Shown here: positions 52,610-61,904 of the stretch, in pieces | How the letters are laid out: each line of letters opens with the position of its first letter | Position numbering within the stretch: the stretch's first letter is position 1 | Assembly: GCF_002099195.1 (NCBI RefSeq) | Contig: NZ_NBYX01000003.1 | Coordinates: 186,001 to 250,000, forward strand | Length of the DNA: 64,000 nt | Source: Burkholderia puraquae | GTDB taxonomy: Bacteria; Pseudomonadota; Gammaproteobacteria; Burkholderiales; Burkholderiaceae | Direction of reading: 5' to 3' | Notes under the pieces: generated by a model | Told to the model about the DNA's origin: nothing | What the model saw: the letters and a program-made list of their open reading frames with translations, nothing else | Databases searched by the model: none | Made by a program: the position numbers and the translations under genes

Positions 52610-52659
52610 GCTTCATGCCCTTGCGATCCCTGCGCTTCGGCACCGCGAGAGGAGCGGCG

Positions 52660-53238
52660 ATGCGACATGAATTCTCTGAAGTCCTCAACGATCTGGTCGA
52701 CTATTTTCTCGTCGGCGATCTCCTGCTGCTGAAACGCTTCCAGGAACGGCACGGGCTATCGGAGGACGTCGCGACGGCGTTCACGACGAACGACAGCGGC
52801 GACCGCGCCGTGCTGGAAGGCGTCGTCATTCCGGTGGCCGGCATCGAGAACCATCCGTACACGGTCATCTTCACACTGGATGACGCAACGCCCGAATTGC
52901 TGAAAACGGGAAGCCGCCTGCAGCATCGGCGCGGCGGGTACGTGCTGCGCGTCGAACATCGTTCGGTCATGCTCTACACGTGGCGGATTCTCGAACGCTT
53001 CAACGACGCAACGGTCAATGCACTGCTCGCGCGTTACCGCGAACCGGGCAGGCCCGTGATTGAAATCGACAACGGCTGGTATGAGGTCGAGATCCTCGGT
53101 GGCGAAGTCCCCCGCAACGCCTGGTTCGAGCCTGCGTTCGAATTCGTGCTGAAGAAAACCGACGCACCGGGCGATGCATCTCAGGTGGATATCAACTACC
53201 GTTTTACGATCGACGTCAGCCTGGATCCGGCGAATTGA
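52660..53238 (+). CDS. Conserved hypothetical protein
   Basis: A 192-aa soluble protein of unknown function. RHEFSEVLNDLVDYFLVGD begins a helical part, followed by a beta-rich domain (VVIPVAGIENHPYTVIF, RGGYVLRVEHRSVMLYTWR). AGGAG lies 4-5 nt before the ATG at 52660, which decides the start over an upstream in-frame ATG at 52615. No signal peptide or membrane segment. I do not recognise the family. Confidence 0.7.
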   Translation: MRHEFSEVLNDLVDYFLVGDLLLLKRFQERHGLSEDVATAFTTNDSGDRAVLEGVVIPVAGIENHPYTVIFTLDDATPELLKTGSRLQHRRGGYVLRVEHRSVMLYTWRILERFNDATVNALLARYREPGRPVIEIDNGWYEVEILGGEVPRNAWFEPAFEFVLKKTDAPGDASQVDINYRFTIDVSLDPAN

Positions 53239-53288
53239 ATTTCTCTCACGACGATGCTGCCCACGGCAACCGATCAGGCGGAGTACAC

Positions 53289-53828
53289 ATGACACCGAAC
53301 ACGATGAAGGTCGACATCCGCGCTGCCACGCCCGCCGATGCCCCTGCCATCGCCGCCATCCACGTCGCATCGTGGCAGGCCACCTACCCGGGCATCATGC
53401 CGGCCCCGTTCCTCGCCGGCCTGTCGGTCGAAAAGCGCACCGCTTCGTGGCGCCATGCGCTCGACGCCGGACGGCCGCGTGTCGCGCTCGCATGCGCGGA
53501 AAGCGGCCCGACAGGCTGGATCGCTTACGGTCCGACGCGCGACACCGACAAGGATCGCACCTGGGGTGAAATCGAAGCGATCTATCTGCATCCATCGCAT
53601 TGCGGGCAAGGCGTCGGCGCGGCGCTCGTCGACCATGCCTGTCGTGCGCTGCATGACTCGGGCCTCAGGTGGGTGTCGCTCTGGGTGCTGGTGAAAAACC
53701 ATCGCGCACGGGCGTTCTACGAACGCGAGGGCTTCGTCGCCGAAGACGACATCAAGACGTTCGAGATCGACGGTGCGCCAATCGACGAAGTGCGCTACTG
53801 GCGCGCATTGCCGAAACAATCGTCATGA
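53289..53828 (+). CDS. GNAT-family acetyltransferase
   Basis: A 179-aa GNAT protein. DIRAATPADAPAIAAIHVAS starts the fold, IYLHPSHCGQGVGAALVDHA is the acetyl-CoA loop, and SLWVLVKNHRARAFYEREGF closes it. Start at 53289 with GGAG 5 nt upstream. The last 6 bp overlap the end of the convergent lysR-type gene. Substrate unknown. Confidence 0.88.
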   Translation: MTPNTMKVDIRAATPADAPAIAAIHVASWQATYPGIMPAPFLAGLSVEKRTASWRHALDAGRPRVALACAESGPTGWIAYGPTRDTDKDRTWGEIEAIYLHPSHCGQGVGAALVDHACRALHDSGLRWVSLWVLVKNHRARAFYEREGFVAEDDIKTFEIDGAPIDEVRYWRALPKQSS

Positions 53829-54746
53829 CGGCATCGCCGCCGCTACGGCCAGACGCGCCTGCATCAACTGCAGCAACTCGCGGATCTTCGCGTTGACCGA
53901 ATTGCGGCTCGAGTAGGCGGCCAGCAGTTCCAGCGGCGCCGGCTCCATCTCCAGCGGCACGCGCACCAGCCGCCCGGCGGCCAGTTCCCCCGCGCACCCG
54001 CGTTCGACGAGAATCGCAAAGCCGATCCCGTTCACCGCCGCCAGCCCCGCCATCTCGCCGCTGTTGACGCGATATCGGCTCGCGACCGGAATCTTGTGGA
54101 TCCGCCCGTCGCCGTCGGCGAACTGCCACGGCTGCCCCTTCAGCGTGCTCAGCGTCGTGATGCACGGCAACTGCCTGAGCTGCGCCGTCCGGGTCGGCAT
54201 GCCCGCTCGTTCGATCAGCGACGGCGCGGCCACGACGACGCTCGGCAAGCTCACGAGCGGCCTGACGACGAACGTGCTGTCGTCCAGCTTCCCGCGATTG
54301 ACGATGATCGACAGGTCGATATCGTCGCGTAACGTCGATACGCCCGCGAGGCTCGTATCGCAATCGATTTCGACCCGCGGATGGCGGCTGGCGAATTCCG
54401 CGACGATCGGCCCGAGCATGCGCGGCCCAATTTCGCCGGGCACGCAGAGCTTCAGCACGCCGCGCAACTCCGTTTGCTGCGAAGTCAGTTCGAACTCGGC
54501 AAGCGTCAGTGCATCGAGCATCGGCTTCGCGCGTTCGTGCAGCAGGCGCCCGGCCTCCGTCATGCGCAGGTGCCGCGTGCTGCGCTCCAGCAGACGCACG
54601 CCGAGCCTCGACTCCAGTTGTGCCACATGGCGGCTCACGTTGGAACCGGGTATCGAAAGCACGCGCGCGGCGCCGGCAAAGCTGCCTTCATCGACGACCG
54701 ACACGAACACGCGCACCGCGTTCAGGTCCAGCTTGCTGCGCATCAT
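53823..54746 (-). CDS. LysR-type transcriptional regulator
   Basis: A 307-aa LysR regulator with HTH SFAGAARVLSIPGSNVSRHV (about residues 21-40) and a typical type-2 periplasmic-binding effector domain (about 90-300). It is divergent from an FAD-dependent monooxygenase, which is its likely target. The 150-bp gap between them is AT-rich near 54750-54800 and should hold its binding site. Confidence 0.88.
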   Translation of the reverse strand: MMRSKLDLNAVRVFVSVVDEGSFAGAARVLSIPGSNVSRHVAQLESRLGVRLLERSTRHLRMTEAGRLLHERAKPMLDALTLAEFELTSQQTELRGVLKLCVPGEIGPRMLGPIVAEFASRHPRVEIDCDTSLAGVSTLRDDIDLSIIVNRGKLDDSTFVVRPLVSLPSVVVAAPSLIERAGMPTRTAQLRQLPCITTLSTLKGQPWQFADGDGRIHKIPVASRYRVNSGEMAGLAAVNGIGFAILVERGCAGELAAGRLVRVPLEMEPAPLELLAAYSSRNSVNAKIRELLQLMQARLAVAAAMPS

Positions 54747-54896
54747 TATCCCGTTTCAGGTATCAAAGCTCACCGTTTTTCACGGCTTATCCCGTTCGAG
54801 ACCGTAATTTACGATGCGGATCCAGTCAAGGCATGGCCGCCGGCGCACGAACCCGCGCCGACACGACCACGCGCAAAAACCTACGGGAGCATCACC

Positions 54897-56093
54897 ATGG
54901 ATATCGCCATTCTCGGCGCCGGCGTGGCCGGCATGAGCACCGCGCTTGCGCTTGCCGGGCAGGGGCACCGGATACGGCTCTACGAACGCAGGCCGTCCGA
55001 GACGACGATGGGCGCCGGCGTCGTGCTCTGGCCGAATGCCGGCTTCGTGCTCGAGCAACTCGGCCTCCTGCCGGACATCGTCGAAGTCAGCGGCCACCTG
55101 CGCGCGATGCGGTGCATGGACCGGCACGGCACCCCGTTCAAGCGCGTCGATATCGGCGAACTCGACCGCCACATGGGTTTCCCGACGCGCTCGATACTGC
55201 GGCGCGACCTGCAGGCCGTACTGGCACGGCACATCGCTGCGCACGACATCGACGTCTGCTTCGGCCACTGCGCGACAGCCATCGACGCCGGCCCCGACGG
55301 CCGGGCCGTCGTTCACTTCGACAACGGCACGGCGATCGCCCCGGATCTCGTGATCGGCGCGGACGGCCGCATGAACTCCGTCGCACGACGCCATGTGGTT
55401 GGCGACGCCACACCCGTGTATCAGGGATTCGTCAATTGGATCGGCGTGGCCCGGAGCGATGTACCGCTCGTCGACGAAGTGTCGATATTCGACTACTGGG
55501 GCCCGCGCGAGCGCTTCGGCATCGTCGCGCTGGATCGGCATCGCATGTACTGGGCGGCGGCCCGTGCCGAAGCCGCAATCGACGATCACGACCGCAACGA
55601 CGACGAGGCGGCGCCGGATGATCCCGGCCCGCTGCTGGAGCGGCTATTCGACGGGTGGCCCGCGCGCATCGCGGACGTGATGCGCGCAACACCGCCGGGC
55701 ACCATCGCGAAGGTCCGCGTGCACGATCTCGATCCCGTCGATGTATGGCACCGCGGCAATGTGCTGCTGATCGGCGATGCCGCGCACGCGCCGCTCCCCA
55801 CCTCCGGGCAGGGTGCTTGCCAGGCACTCGAGGACGCGTGGCATCTCGCCCGCTGTCTCGACGGGCATGGGAAGGGCGACCGCAGCGACCTCGACGCAGC
55901 GCTCGCGTCGTTCACGCTGCGACGTACCCGGAAAACCGCGGCGATCACGCTGCGCGCACGCGAGTTCGCTCACCGGCTATTCGGCAACGACACGCACGAA
56001 GCTGCCCGACAGGCCGATCCGATCGCCGAGATCGAAGCGCTCGCCAGCGCGTGGGGGGCGGGGCTGCCGATGATGCGGGCCCGCGGCCAATAG
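54897..56093 (+). CDS. FAD-dependent monooxygenase (PHBH/UbiH-like)
   Basis: A 398-aa group A flavin monooxygenase. DIAILGAGVAGMSTALALAG is the FAD dinucleotide-binding motif (residues 2-21), DLVIGADGRMNSVAR the DG motif, and VLLIGDAAHAPLPTSGQGAC the GD motif. Such enzymes hydroxylate aromatic or other small substrates. GGGAG lies 6 nt before the ATG at 54897. The divergent LysR-type gene suggests substrate-dependent induction. Substrate unknown. Confidence 0.9.
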   Translation: MDIAILGAGVAGMSTALALAGQGHRIRLYERRPSETTMGAGVVLWPNAGFVLEQLGLLPDIVEVSGHLRAMRCMDRHGTPFKRVDIGELDRHMGFPTRSILRRDLQAVLARHIAAHDIDVCFGHCATAIDAGPDGRAVVHFDNGTAIAPDLVIGADGRMNSVARRHVVGDATPVYQGFVNWIGVARSDVPLVDEVSIFDYWGPRERFGIVALDRHRMYWAAARAEAAIDDHDRNDDEAAPDDPGPLLERLFDGWPARIADVMRATPPGTIAKVRVHDLDPVDVWHRGNVLLIGDAAHAPLPTSGQGACQALEDAWHLARCLDGHGKGDRSDLDAALASFTLRRTRKTAAITLRAREFAHRLFGNDTHEAARQADPIAEIEALASAWGAGLPMMRARGQ

Positions 56094-56095
56094 GA

Positions 56096-56128
56096 ACCTG
56101 ATTGCCGGTCAACGACTGGCAATCAGGT
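56096..56128. terminator. Inverted repeat between convergent genes
   Basis: A perfect 11-bp stem ACCTGATTGCC / GGCAATCAGGT with an 11-nt loop lies just after the monooxygenase stop and before the end of the glutamine-synthetase-like gene. No T-run. It can serve both genes. Confidence 0.55.
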
Positions 56129-56164
56129 GGCATCGTCAGGCGGAAATCCCGGCCCCGGTGTGTC

Positions 56165-57511
56165 CTACAGAAACCACCGATACTCCCGTGCGCCAATCTC
56201 ATTGCGAAAATCCAGCTCCTCCTGCCGCTTGTTCTCGCAATACACCATCACGAACTCGCTGCCGAGCCCTTCGCGCACGGCTGCATGATCCTGCATCTCG
56301 GCCACGGCCGACAGCATCTCCTTCGGGAAATCGATCCCGCTGCCGCGATCCTCGTTGAGCGGCGCAATCGGCTCGAGCTTCGCATCGAGCCCGTGCTCCA
56401 TCCCGGAGAGAATCGCCGCGAGCACGAGGTACGGGTTCGCGTCCGCACTCGCGAGCCGGTGCTCGATCCGCAGGTTGCGTGCATCCGACTCGGGAATCCG
56501 GATGCACGCGTCGCGATCCTCGAAGCCCCAGCTCGCGCGGCTCGCCGCGTTCACCATCGATCCGTAACGCCGGAACGCGTTGTGATTCGGCGCGAACACG
56601 GGCATGCAGTGCGGCAGCAGCGCGAGGCATCCGGCCACCGCGTGCCGCAGCGGCCGCTGCCCGTGCGCCGCGAGCAGGTTGCGCCCTGCTTCGTCGTAGA
56701 GGCTCACGTGCACGTGCATCCCGCTGCCCGGCGCATGCAGGTACGGCTTGCCCATGAAGCTCGCGCGATAGCCGTGCTGCAACGCGACGCCGCGCGTGCT
56801 GCGGCAGAACATCGCCGACCAGTCGGCCGCGCGCAGCCCGTCGTCGCAATGGCCGAAGTTGATCTCGAACTGGCCCGGCCCGAGCTCGGCGGTGATCACG
56901 GTCGCGTCGATCCCCTGCACGCACGCGACGTCGACCATCTCGTGCAGCACGTCGGAGAAGCGCGACAGCCGCTCGATATGCATGTTCGGCTGATCGTCGC
57001 GATCATCGGACAGGCGGTCGCGCGGATACTTCGGCATCCCCTCTTCGAGCTGCGCGTCGAACAGGTAGAACTCGAGCTCGAACGCGACGACCGGCCGGAT
57101 ACCGCGCCGCGCGAGCCGCTTCAGCACGCGCGCGAGCACCTCGCGCGGCTCGAACTCGACCGGCGCATCGGTGCCGTCCGTCGTGATCAGCATCTGGCCG
57201 AGCGGCTGCTTCTCCCAGGTCACCGGCTTCAGCGTGCCGGGAATCAGCCGGCGCACGGCGTCCGGGTCGCCGTCGTTGAAACAGTAGTCGCCGATCTTGT
57301 AGAGCCCGCCCTGCGTGCCGAGCAGGATGCAGTTCTGCGGCAGCTTCAGCAGCGAACCGGCCGCCACCTTTTCGAGCGCATCGATCGGGTAGCGCTTGCC
57401 GTAGAAATGCCCGGGCAGGTCGAGGCAGATCAGGTCGACATAACGGATCTCGGGGTGCGCCTGCCGGAATGCGCGGACTTCACCGACCAGCGCGGGAACG
57501 ACGTCAGCCAT
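56165..57511 (-). CDS. Glutamine-synthetase-family gamma-glutamyl-amine ligase (PuuA-like)
   Basis: A 448-aa protein of the PuuA/GlnA3 group that glutamylates amines such as putrescine. The ATP and metal region includes PVVAFELEFYLFDAQLEEGM; GPGQFEINFG and PGSGMHVHVSLYDEAG are the conserved Glu and His blocks; IRIPESDARNLRIEHRLASA carries the Glu-flap Arg. It lacks the Tyr-adenylation region of GlnA. Neighbours on the same strand are an XRE-cupin regulator and a DadA/PuuB-like oxidase, so a gamma-glutamylation amine pathway is likely. PuuC and PuuD are not in the window. Confidence 0.88.
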   Translation of the reverse strand: MADVVPALVGEVRAFRQAHPEIRYVDLICLDLPGHFYGKRYPIDALEKVAAGSLLKLPQNCILLGTQGGLYKIGDYCFNDGDPDAVRRLIPGTLKPVTWEKQPLGQMLITTDGTDAPVEFEPREVLARVLKRLARRGIRPVVAFELEFYLFDAQLEEGMPKYPRDRLSDDRDDQPNMHIERLSRFSDVLHEMVDVACVQGIDATVITAELGPGQFEINFGHCDDGLRAADWSAMFCRSTRGVALQHGYRASFMGKPYLHAPGSGMHVHVSLYDEAGRNLLAAHGQRPLRHAVAGCLALLPHCMPVFAPNHNAFRRYGSMVNAASRASWGFEDRDACIRIPESDARNLRIEHRLASADANPYLVLAAILSGMEHGLDAKLEPIAPLNEDRGSGIDFPKEMLSAVAEMQDHAAVREGLGSEFVMVYCENKRQEELDFRNEIGAREYRWFL

Positions 57512-57663
57512 GTCTCATCCTTTCCATGTCTTGTATGGCGGTGCCGCAATGCGGCGAACCGGATTCATGCGGCACACTGAACGACGAGAACCGCATTTAA
57601 ATCAGTACTGCAAACAGGCTTCGTAGTGCGGCGGCCTGCAACACCGCCCGCCCCGCCGACAAC

Positions 57664-58221
57664 TCAGGTGAATACCCAGATCACGCGCGTCGGCGCGTCG
57701 GTCAGGTTGGCATAGCGAAAGCGCTTGTGCGCGGGAAGCTGGAATGCGTCGTTCGGGCCGAGCGTGACGGGTGTATCGTCGCCATCGATCCAGATCGTCA
57801 GTTCTCCTTCGAGCACGAAGCCGCCCTGCTCGTCGCTGTCGTCGACGGGCCGCTCGCCGCTGCTCGCGCCGGGCGCGAGATGGCTTTCGAGGATCGAGAA
57901 GCGCGAGCGCATGTTCGGCGACACGAGGATGTCGGTAATGCCGGCCGCGTAATACACGGTGCGCCGCTCGTCGGGCCGCGTGACCCACGGCACGCTGCGC
58001 GGCTTGCTCAGGCTGTAGAAATAAGTGGTCGGCACGCCGAGCGCCTCGCCGATCGCGGTGAGATCCGCAACCGTCGGGCGCGACAGCCCGCGCTCGACCT
58101 GCGACAGAAAGCCGACCGAGCGGCCGATCCGTTCCGCGAGATCGTTGAGCGTGACCTTGCGATGCTTGCGCAGGTCGCGGATCAGGATCGCCAGGCTTTC
58201 TATCTCTTCCTGTTCGTTCAT
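57664..58221 (-). CDS. XRE-cupin transcriptional regulator (PuuR-like)
   Basis: A 185-aa regulator with an N-terminal HTH_3 (about 10-65, RKVTLNDLAERIGRSVGFLS) and a C-terminal cupin (about 110-185, with LEGELTIWIDGDDTPVTLGP). PuuR of E. coli has this layout and represses putrescine-use genes. It lies 17 bp after the oxidase gene and 152 bp before puuA-like, so it is embedded in the pathway it likely controls. A good operator candidate lies upstream of the oxidase gene. Confidence 0.9.
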   Translation of the reverse strand: MNEQEEIESLAILIRDLRKHRKVTLNDLAERIGRSVGFLSQVERGLSRPTVADLTAIGEALGVPTTYFYSLSKPRSVPWVTRPDERRTVYYAAGITDILVSPNMRSRFSILESHLAPGASSGERPVDDSDEQGGFVLEGELTIWIDGDDTPVTLGPNDAFQLPAHKRFRYANLTDAPTRVIWVFT

Positions 58222-58238
58222 GTTGGGTTCCGGTGCAG

Positions 58239-59528
58239 TCAAACGGTATCGCGCAGACGGTACCAGGCCTTGCCGATCGCTTCCAGCGGCGCGGCGAGCC
58301 GGTCGCCGCCGGGGAAGCGCGGGTTGCGGATGCGCTGGTACTGCGCGAGCAGGCGTTCGTCGCCGAGCACGGCATCGGCCACCGCGCGCGCACCCGCGAG
58401 CGTCGGCAGCACGCCGTGCCCCGAGAAACCCTGCAGCCAGAAGCGCTGGCCGTGGCGGCCGATGTCCGGCGTGCGGCGCATGCTGATGTCGATATGGCCG
58501 CCCCACGCGTAATCGAGCGGCACGCCGGCCAGTTGCGGAAACACGCGCTCGAGGTGCGGGCGCGTGGCCGCCGCGATATCGGCCGGAATGCCGCCGAGAT
58601 ACGTGCAACCGCCGCCGAACAGCAGCCGGTTGTCGGGGCTCAGGCGGAAATAGTCGGGCACGAACTGGTTGTCGATCACGCAACTGTTCTGCGGCAGCAG
58701 CGAACGGGCAACGTCGGGCGCGAGCGGCGCGGTCGCGACCTGGTATGTGCCGACCGGCAGCAACCGGCGCGCGAGGTCGCGATCGAGCCGGTCGACATAC
58801 GCGTTGCAGGCCAGCACGAGCACGTCCGCACGCACTTCGCCGCGCGCCGTGCGGGCAATGTGGCCGCCGGCCGTCTCGCGGCAGTCGAGCACGCGGCTCT
58901 GCTCGAAGATGCGGCCACCCGTGCGCTCGATCGTCTGCGCAAGGCCGAGTGCGAGCTTCAGCGGGTTCAGGTGGCCGGCCTCGGGATCGTGCAGCGCCGC
59001 AAGGTAACGCGTGCCGCCGATCCATTCGGGCATCTCGTCGCGGCCGATCACGCGCAGCCGATCGTAGCCCCAGCGCTCGGCCGCTTCGTCGCGGGCCTGC
59101 GCGAGCATCGCGACGCGCCGCGGCCGCACCGCCGCCCACAGGCTGCCGGGCCGGTAGTCGATGTCGAAACCGTGCCGCGCGGGCAGTTCGCGCACCTCGG
59201 CCGCGGCCCAGCGCATGCTGTCCCACAGCAGGCGCGCGCCGTCGCGGCCCAGCGAATCCTCGAGCGGCTGCATGTCGCACGACCAGCCGAGCAGCGCCTG
59301 CCCGCCGTTGCGGCCCGACGCGGCCCACGCGACGCGGCTCGCCTCGAGCACGACGACGCGCTTGCCGGCAAGCGCAAGGCGCAACGCCGTATGCAGCCCG
59401 CTGAAACCGGCGCCGACGACGAGCACGTCGGCGTCGATACGTTCGTCCAGTTCCGGACGATGCGGGATCGGCGCCGGGTAGGTGCCGGCGTAGTAGCTTG
59501 CGACGTGACGGTCGGACTGCACGAACAT
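58239..59528 (-). CDS. FAD-dependent amine oxidase (PuuB/DadA-like)
   Basis: A 429-aa flavoprotein. The FAD motif DADVLVVGAGFSGLHTALRL lies near residue 35, then SGRNGGQALLGWSCD and the late GGHIDISMRRTPDIGRHGQR and GFSGHGVLPTLAGA, all typical of the DAO group that includes PuuB. PuuB oxidises gamma-glutamyl-putrescine. I use the ATG at 59528 (MFVQSDRH) with GGGAG 6 nt upstream; an upstream in-frame ATG lies in the operator. It is the first gene of the Puu-like unit. Confidence 0.88.
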   Translation of the reverse strand: MFVQSDRHVASYYAGTYPAPIPHRPELDERIDADVLVVGAGFSGLHTALRLALAGKRVVVLEASRVAWAASGRNGGQALLGWSCDMQPLEDSLGRDGARLLWDSMRWAAAEVRELPARHGFDIDYRPGSLWAAVRPRRVAMLAQARDEAAERWGYDRLRVIGRDEMPEWIGGTRYLAALHDPEAGHLNPLKLALGLAQTIERTGGRIFEQSRVLDCRETAGGHIARTARGEVRADVLVLACNAYVDRLDRDLARRLLPVGTYQVATAPLAPDVARSLLPQNSCVIDNQFVPDYFRLSPDNRLLFGGGCTYLGGIPADIAAATRPHLERVFPQLAGVPLDYAWGGHIDISMRRTPDIGRHGQRFWLQGFSGHGVLPTLAGARAVADAVLGDERLLAQYQRIRNPRFPGGDRLAAPLEAIGKAWYRLRDTV

Positions 59529-59539
59529 GCGGGCTCCCG

Positions 59540-59596
59540 TGAAATTTACGCCGAGAAATTTCATGAAAAATTAGCACGGCAATTTCACGGGAGCAA
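59540..59596 (-). promoter_or_regulatory. Promoter and operator of the Puu-like unit
   Basis: On the minus strand TTGCTC (59591-59596) and TAATTT (59568-59573) are 17 bp apart. A perfect inverted repeat TGAAATTT-N8-AAATTTCA (59540-59563) lies just downstream of the -10, where the transcript starts, and another AATTTCA half-site lies at 59581. This is a strong candidate site for the XRE-cupin repressor. Confidence 0.65.
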
Positions 59597-59656
59597 GCTG
59601 GAAATGTTTTCCCCGATCGTCAGGACAGGACAGCAAGATCGGGCAGCCCGAATCGT

Positions 59657-59812
59657 ATGACCATTTCCGTTCCGAATTTCATCGCCGAGCGCCCCGATGC
59701 GACGCAAGTGCGCCCGGCAGCAGTACGACCTGTCGACAACAACGGCACGGGCGTCCCGGCATCCGGCTCGAACGTATTGCCGCTCACGACACCCTGGCTC
59801 CCCCACGACTGA
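59657..59812 (+). CDS. Doubtful 51-codon ORF
   Basis: An ATG at 59657 opens 51 codons starting MTISVPNFIAERPDATQV and ending in TGA. Codon positions look coding-like, but there is no ribosome site, no recognisable family and no clear partner. It may be a remnant of a longer gene. Confidence 0.2.
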   Translation: MTISVPNFIAERPDATQVRPAAVRPVDNNGTGVPASGSNVLPLTTPWLPHD

Positions 59813-60298
59813 ATGTTCGTCACCGCATTCGCTCCGTGCGGGCCTTCGAAGCGCCACCGGTCCGGTGGCCGCCCTTGTGCGCGACTGGAATGCCGATCAC
59901 CGTCCACTCGCGATAACCGGCCGAGTTCGAATCGCATCTTTTTCAAAATAATCTGTAGTGCGAACTCCATCGATGCAACCCGGTTGAATAAATGCATCGA
60001 CAACCCGGCGCCGTCTCGCCGTCACGATCGGCACGCGGCAGCGCCTTCATCGGCCGGCGCGCCATCGTTCCCCCCGAGCCGAAGCGCTCCGGCTCTCGCA
60101 GCGATCCTTCGCAACGCTGCGTGCGGCCGGCGTCACGGCCTCGCTCGACATGCGTGCTCCACCGTTCTTCACCTCGCTCAGTTCACCCGGATCATCCACT
60201 GATGCGCGCCGCGCCGGAGTGCAATAACTGACAGTTTCTCGGCCGGGGGCTTTTCATTAGATTGGCGACACGATCCATGCAAAGTCTCGCTCCCCGAC
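59813..60298. other. Intergenic region before the biosynthetic operon
   Basis: About 490 bp with no supported gene. TAGATT at about 60260 and TTCTCG 16 bp earlier form a weak candidate promoter for the operon that starts at 60299. Confidence 0.35.
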
Positions 60299-61447
60299 AT
60301 GACGCTCACTGCCAGCGAAGCACAGCACACGACGACCGCCACGTTCCGCGACATCGCCGAACGCCACGCGCGATCCGCCCCTTCCGGCGCATTCCATCGC
60401 GATGCATGGGATGCATTGTCCGAGGCGGGACTGTGGCGCCTGCCGGTACCGCGCGAACTCGGCGGTGCGGGAGGCACGTGGCGCGACTTCATCGACGCGT
60501 TCGAGGCGATCGCCGCGGCGCTGCGCTCCGTCGGCTTCGCGATGGCGCTCGCCAACCAGGCGACGCTGATTCGCGCGATCGTCGCATACGGTTCCGACGC
60601 GCAGCGCGCACGGCATCTGCCACCGCTGCTGTCCGGCGCCATCGGCGCCACGGCGATCTCGGAGAAAGGCACCGGCACCGAAGTGCGCGCGCTCGAAACC
60701 AGCCTCGTGCGCGACGGCGACCACTACCGGCTCGACGGCCACAAGTACAACATCAGCCACGCGCCCGAAGCGCGCCTGATGATGATCGTTGCGACCCTGA
60801 CCGGCGACGGCAAGCCGGCTACCGCGCTGGTGCTGATCGATCCCGAACGCGCAGGCGTGCAGCGCAGTGCGCCGCAGGCAACGCTCGGCGTCACGGACCT
60901 GCCGATCGGAGACCTCGCGTTGTCCGGCGTGCGCGTCGAGGCCGACGAGTTGCTCGGCGCGCCCGGCGACGGACTGCGCCTGCTGATGGACATCGCGTCG
61001 ATGAATCGCGCGCTGTTCGGCCTGCTGTGCGCGAACGTCACCCAGCCGTTCCTCGCCGACGCGCTCGCCCACGTCGGCACCCGCAAGACGCTCGGCATCG
61101 CACTGGACACCCATCAGCACGTGCAGCGCCGGCTGGTCGATGTCCAGGTCGGCATCGAACGTACCCGCTGGACGGCGCGCGCCGCGCTCGACCTGCTCGT
61201 CGAGCAGCGTCCCGAAGCACTCGCGAACTGTTCGATCGCGAAGCTCGCGGGTGCGCGCGATCTCGCGCAGGCTGCGCTGCACCTGCTTGCGATTCACGGC
61301 AGCGACGGCTACCGGCACGGCCCGCTCGCCACCTTCGTCGCCGACGCGCTCGCAATGGGCTCGGCCGGCGGCACCGAGGAAATGCATTACCGCAACATCT
61401 TCAGCCAGATGCAACGACGCGCGGCCGCCACGGCGCGCGCGGCGTGA
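60299..61447 (+). CDS. Acyl-CoA-dehydrogenase-like flavoprotein lacking the catalytic Glu (TdaE-like)
   Basis: A 382-aa protein of the acyl-CoA dehydrogenase fold with N-terminal helical domain, beta domain (AISEKGTGTEVRALETSLVR, DGDHYRLDGHKYNISHAPEA) and C-terminal helical domain. At the usual YEGT motif, where the catalytic Glu of most members lies, it has AGGTEEMHY (G357 in the Glu position). It would therefore not dehydrogenate a normal acyl-CoA in the standard way. TdaE of tropodithietic acid biosynthesis is an ACAD-fold monooxygenase; the order of the following genes matches that pathway. Function is inferred from fold, residue loss and context. Confidence 0.8.
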   Translation: MTLTASEAQHTTTATFRDIAERHARSAPSGAFHRDAWDALSEAGLWRLPVPRELGGAGGTWRDFIDAFEAIAAALRSVGFAMALANQATLIRAIVAYGSDAQRARHLPPLLSGAIGATAISEKGTGTEVRALETSLVRDGDHYRLDGHKYNISHAPEARLMMIVATLTGDGKPATALVLIDPERAGVQRSAPQATLGVTDLPIGDLALSGVRVEADELLGAPGDGLRLLMDIASMNRALFGLLCANVTQPFLADALAHVGTRKTLGIALDTHQHVQRRLVDVQVGIERTRWTARAALDLLVEQRPEALANCSIAKLAGARDLAQAALHLLAIHGSDGYRHGPLATFVADALAMGSAGGTEEMHYRNIFSQMQRRAAATARAA

Positions 61448-61482
61448 TCGCTCATCTTTCACCACCCCTTCAGGAGTTTCTC

Positions 61483-61887
61483 TTGACTATCCAGACTGGC
61501 CTGCGCGCCCGCGCCACCCACCGCGTCGACACGATTTCGCTCGCCGATCAATGGGGAGGCGAAGCGCATGCGCTCGCGAGCCCGATCATGATCATCTTCA
61601 TCGAGCAGACCTGCATGCAGGCGACCGACCATCTGCTGCCGGACGGGCAGATGACGGTCGGCTACAACTTCGAGATCAAGCATCTCGCACCGACGCCGCC
61701 GGAATGGGACGTGACGATCGATGCGGAACTGATCGAGGTCGACGGCCGCATGATGACGTACCGGGTCGAGGTGCGCGACGCGGTGGGCGTGGTCGGCGAA
61801 GGCGTGCATACGCGCTGCGCGGTCAGCCGCGACGGCTTCCATCGCCGCCTGGACGAGCGGCGCGACAGCGCGGCGCTCGCGCGCTAA
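61483..61887 (+). CDS. Hotdog-fold acyl-CoA thioesterase (TdaD-like)
   Basis: A 134-aa hotdog protein with ALASPIMIIFIEQTCMQATD, the catalytic-helix region with a Glu (E in FIEQTC), and VGYNFEIKHLAPTP. It resembles fluoroacetyl-CoA thioesterase FlK and the thioesterases of tropone pathways. It uses a TTG start at 61483 with GGAG 6 nt upstream and begins 35 bp after the flavoprotein gene. Likely substrate is an aromatic or ring-expanded CoA ester. Confidence 0.82.
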   Translation: MTIQTGLRARATHRVDTISLADQWGGEAHALASPIMIIFIEQTCMQATDHLLPDGQMTVGYNFEIKHLAPTPPEWDVTIDAELIEVDGRMMTYRVEVRDAVGVVGEGVHTRCAVSRDGFHRRLDERRDSAALAR

Positions 61888-61904
61888 CGAGCCGGAGCCC
61901 GACC

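Noticed and set aside
59620..60003. 127-codon minus ORF upstream of the Puu-like unit
   Set aside because: No ribosome site, low-complexity composition and no recognisable family.
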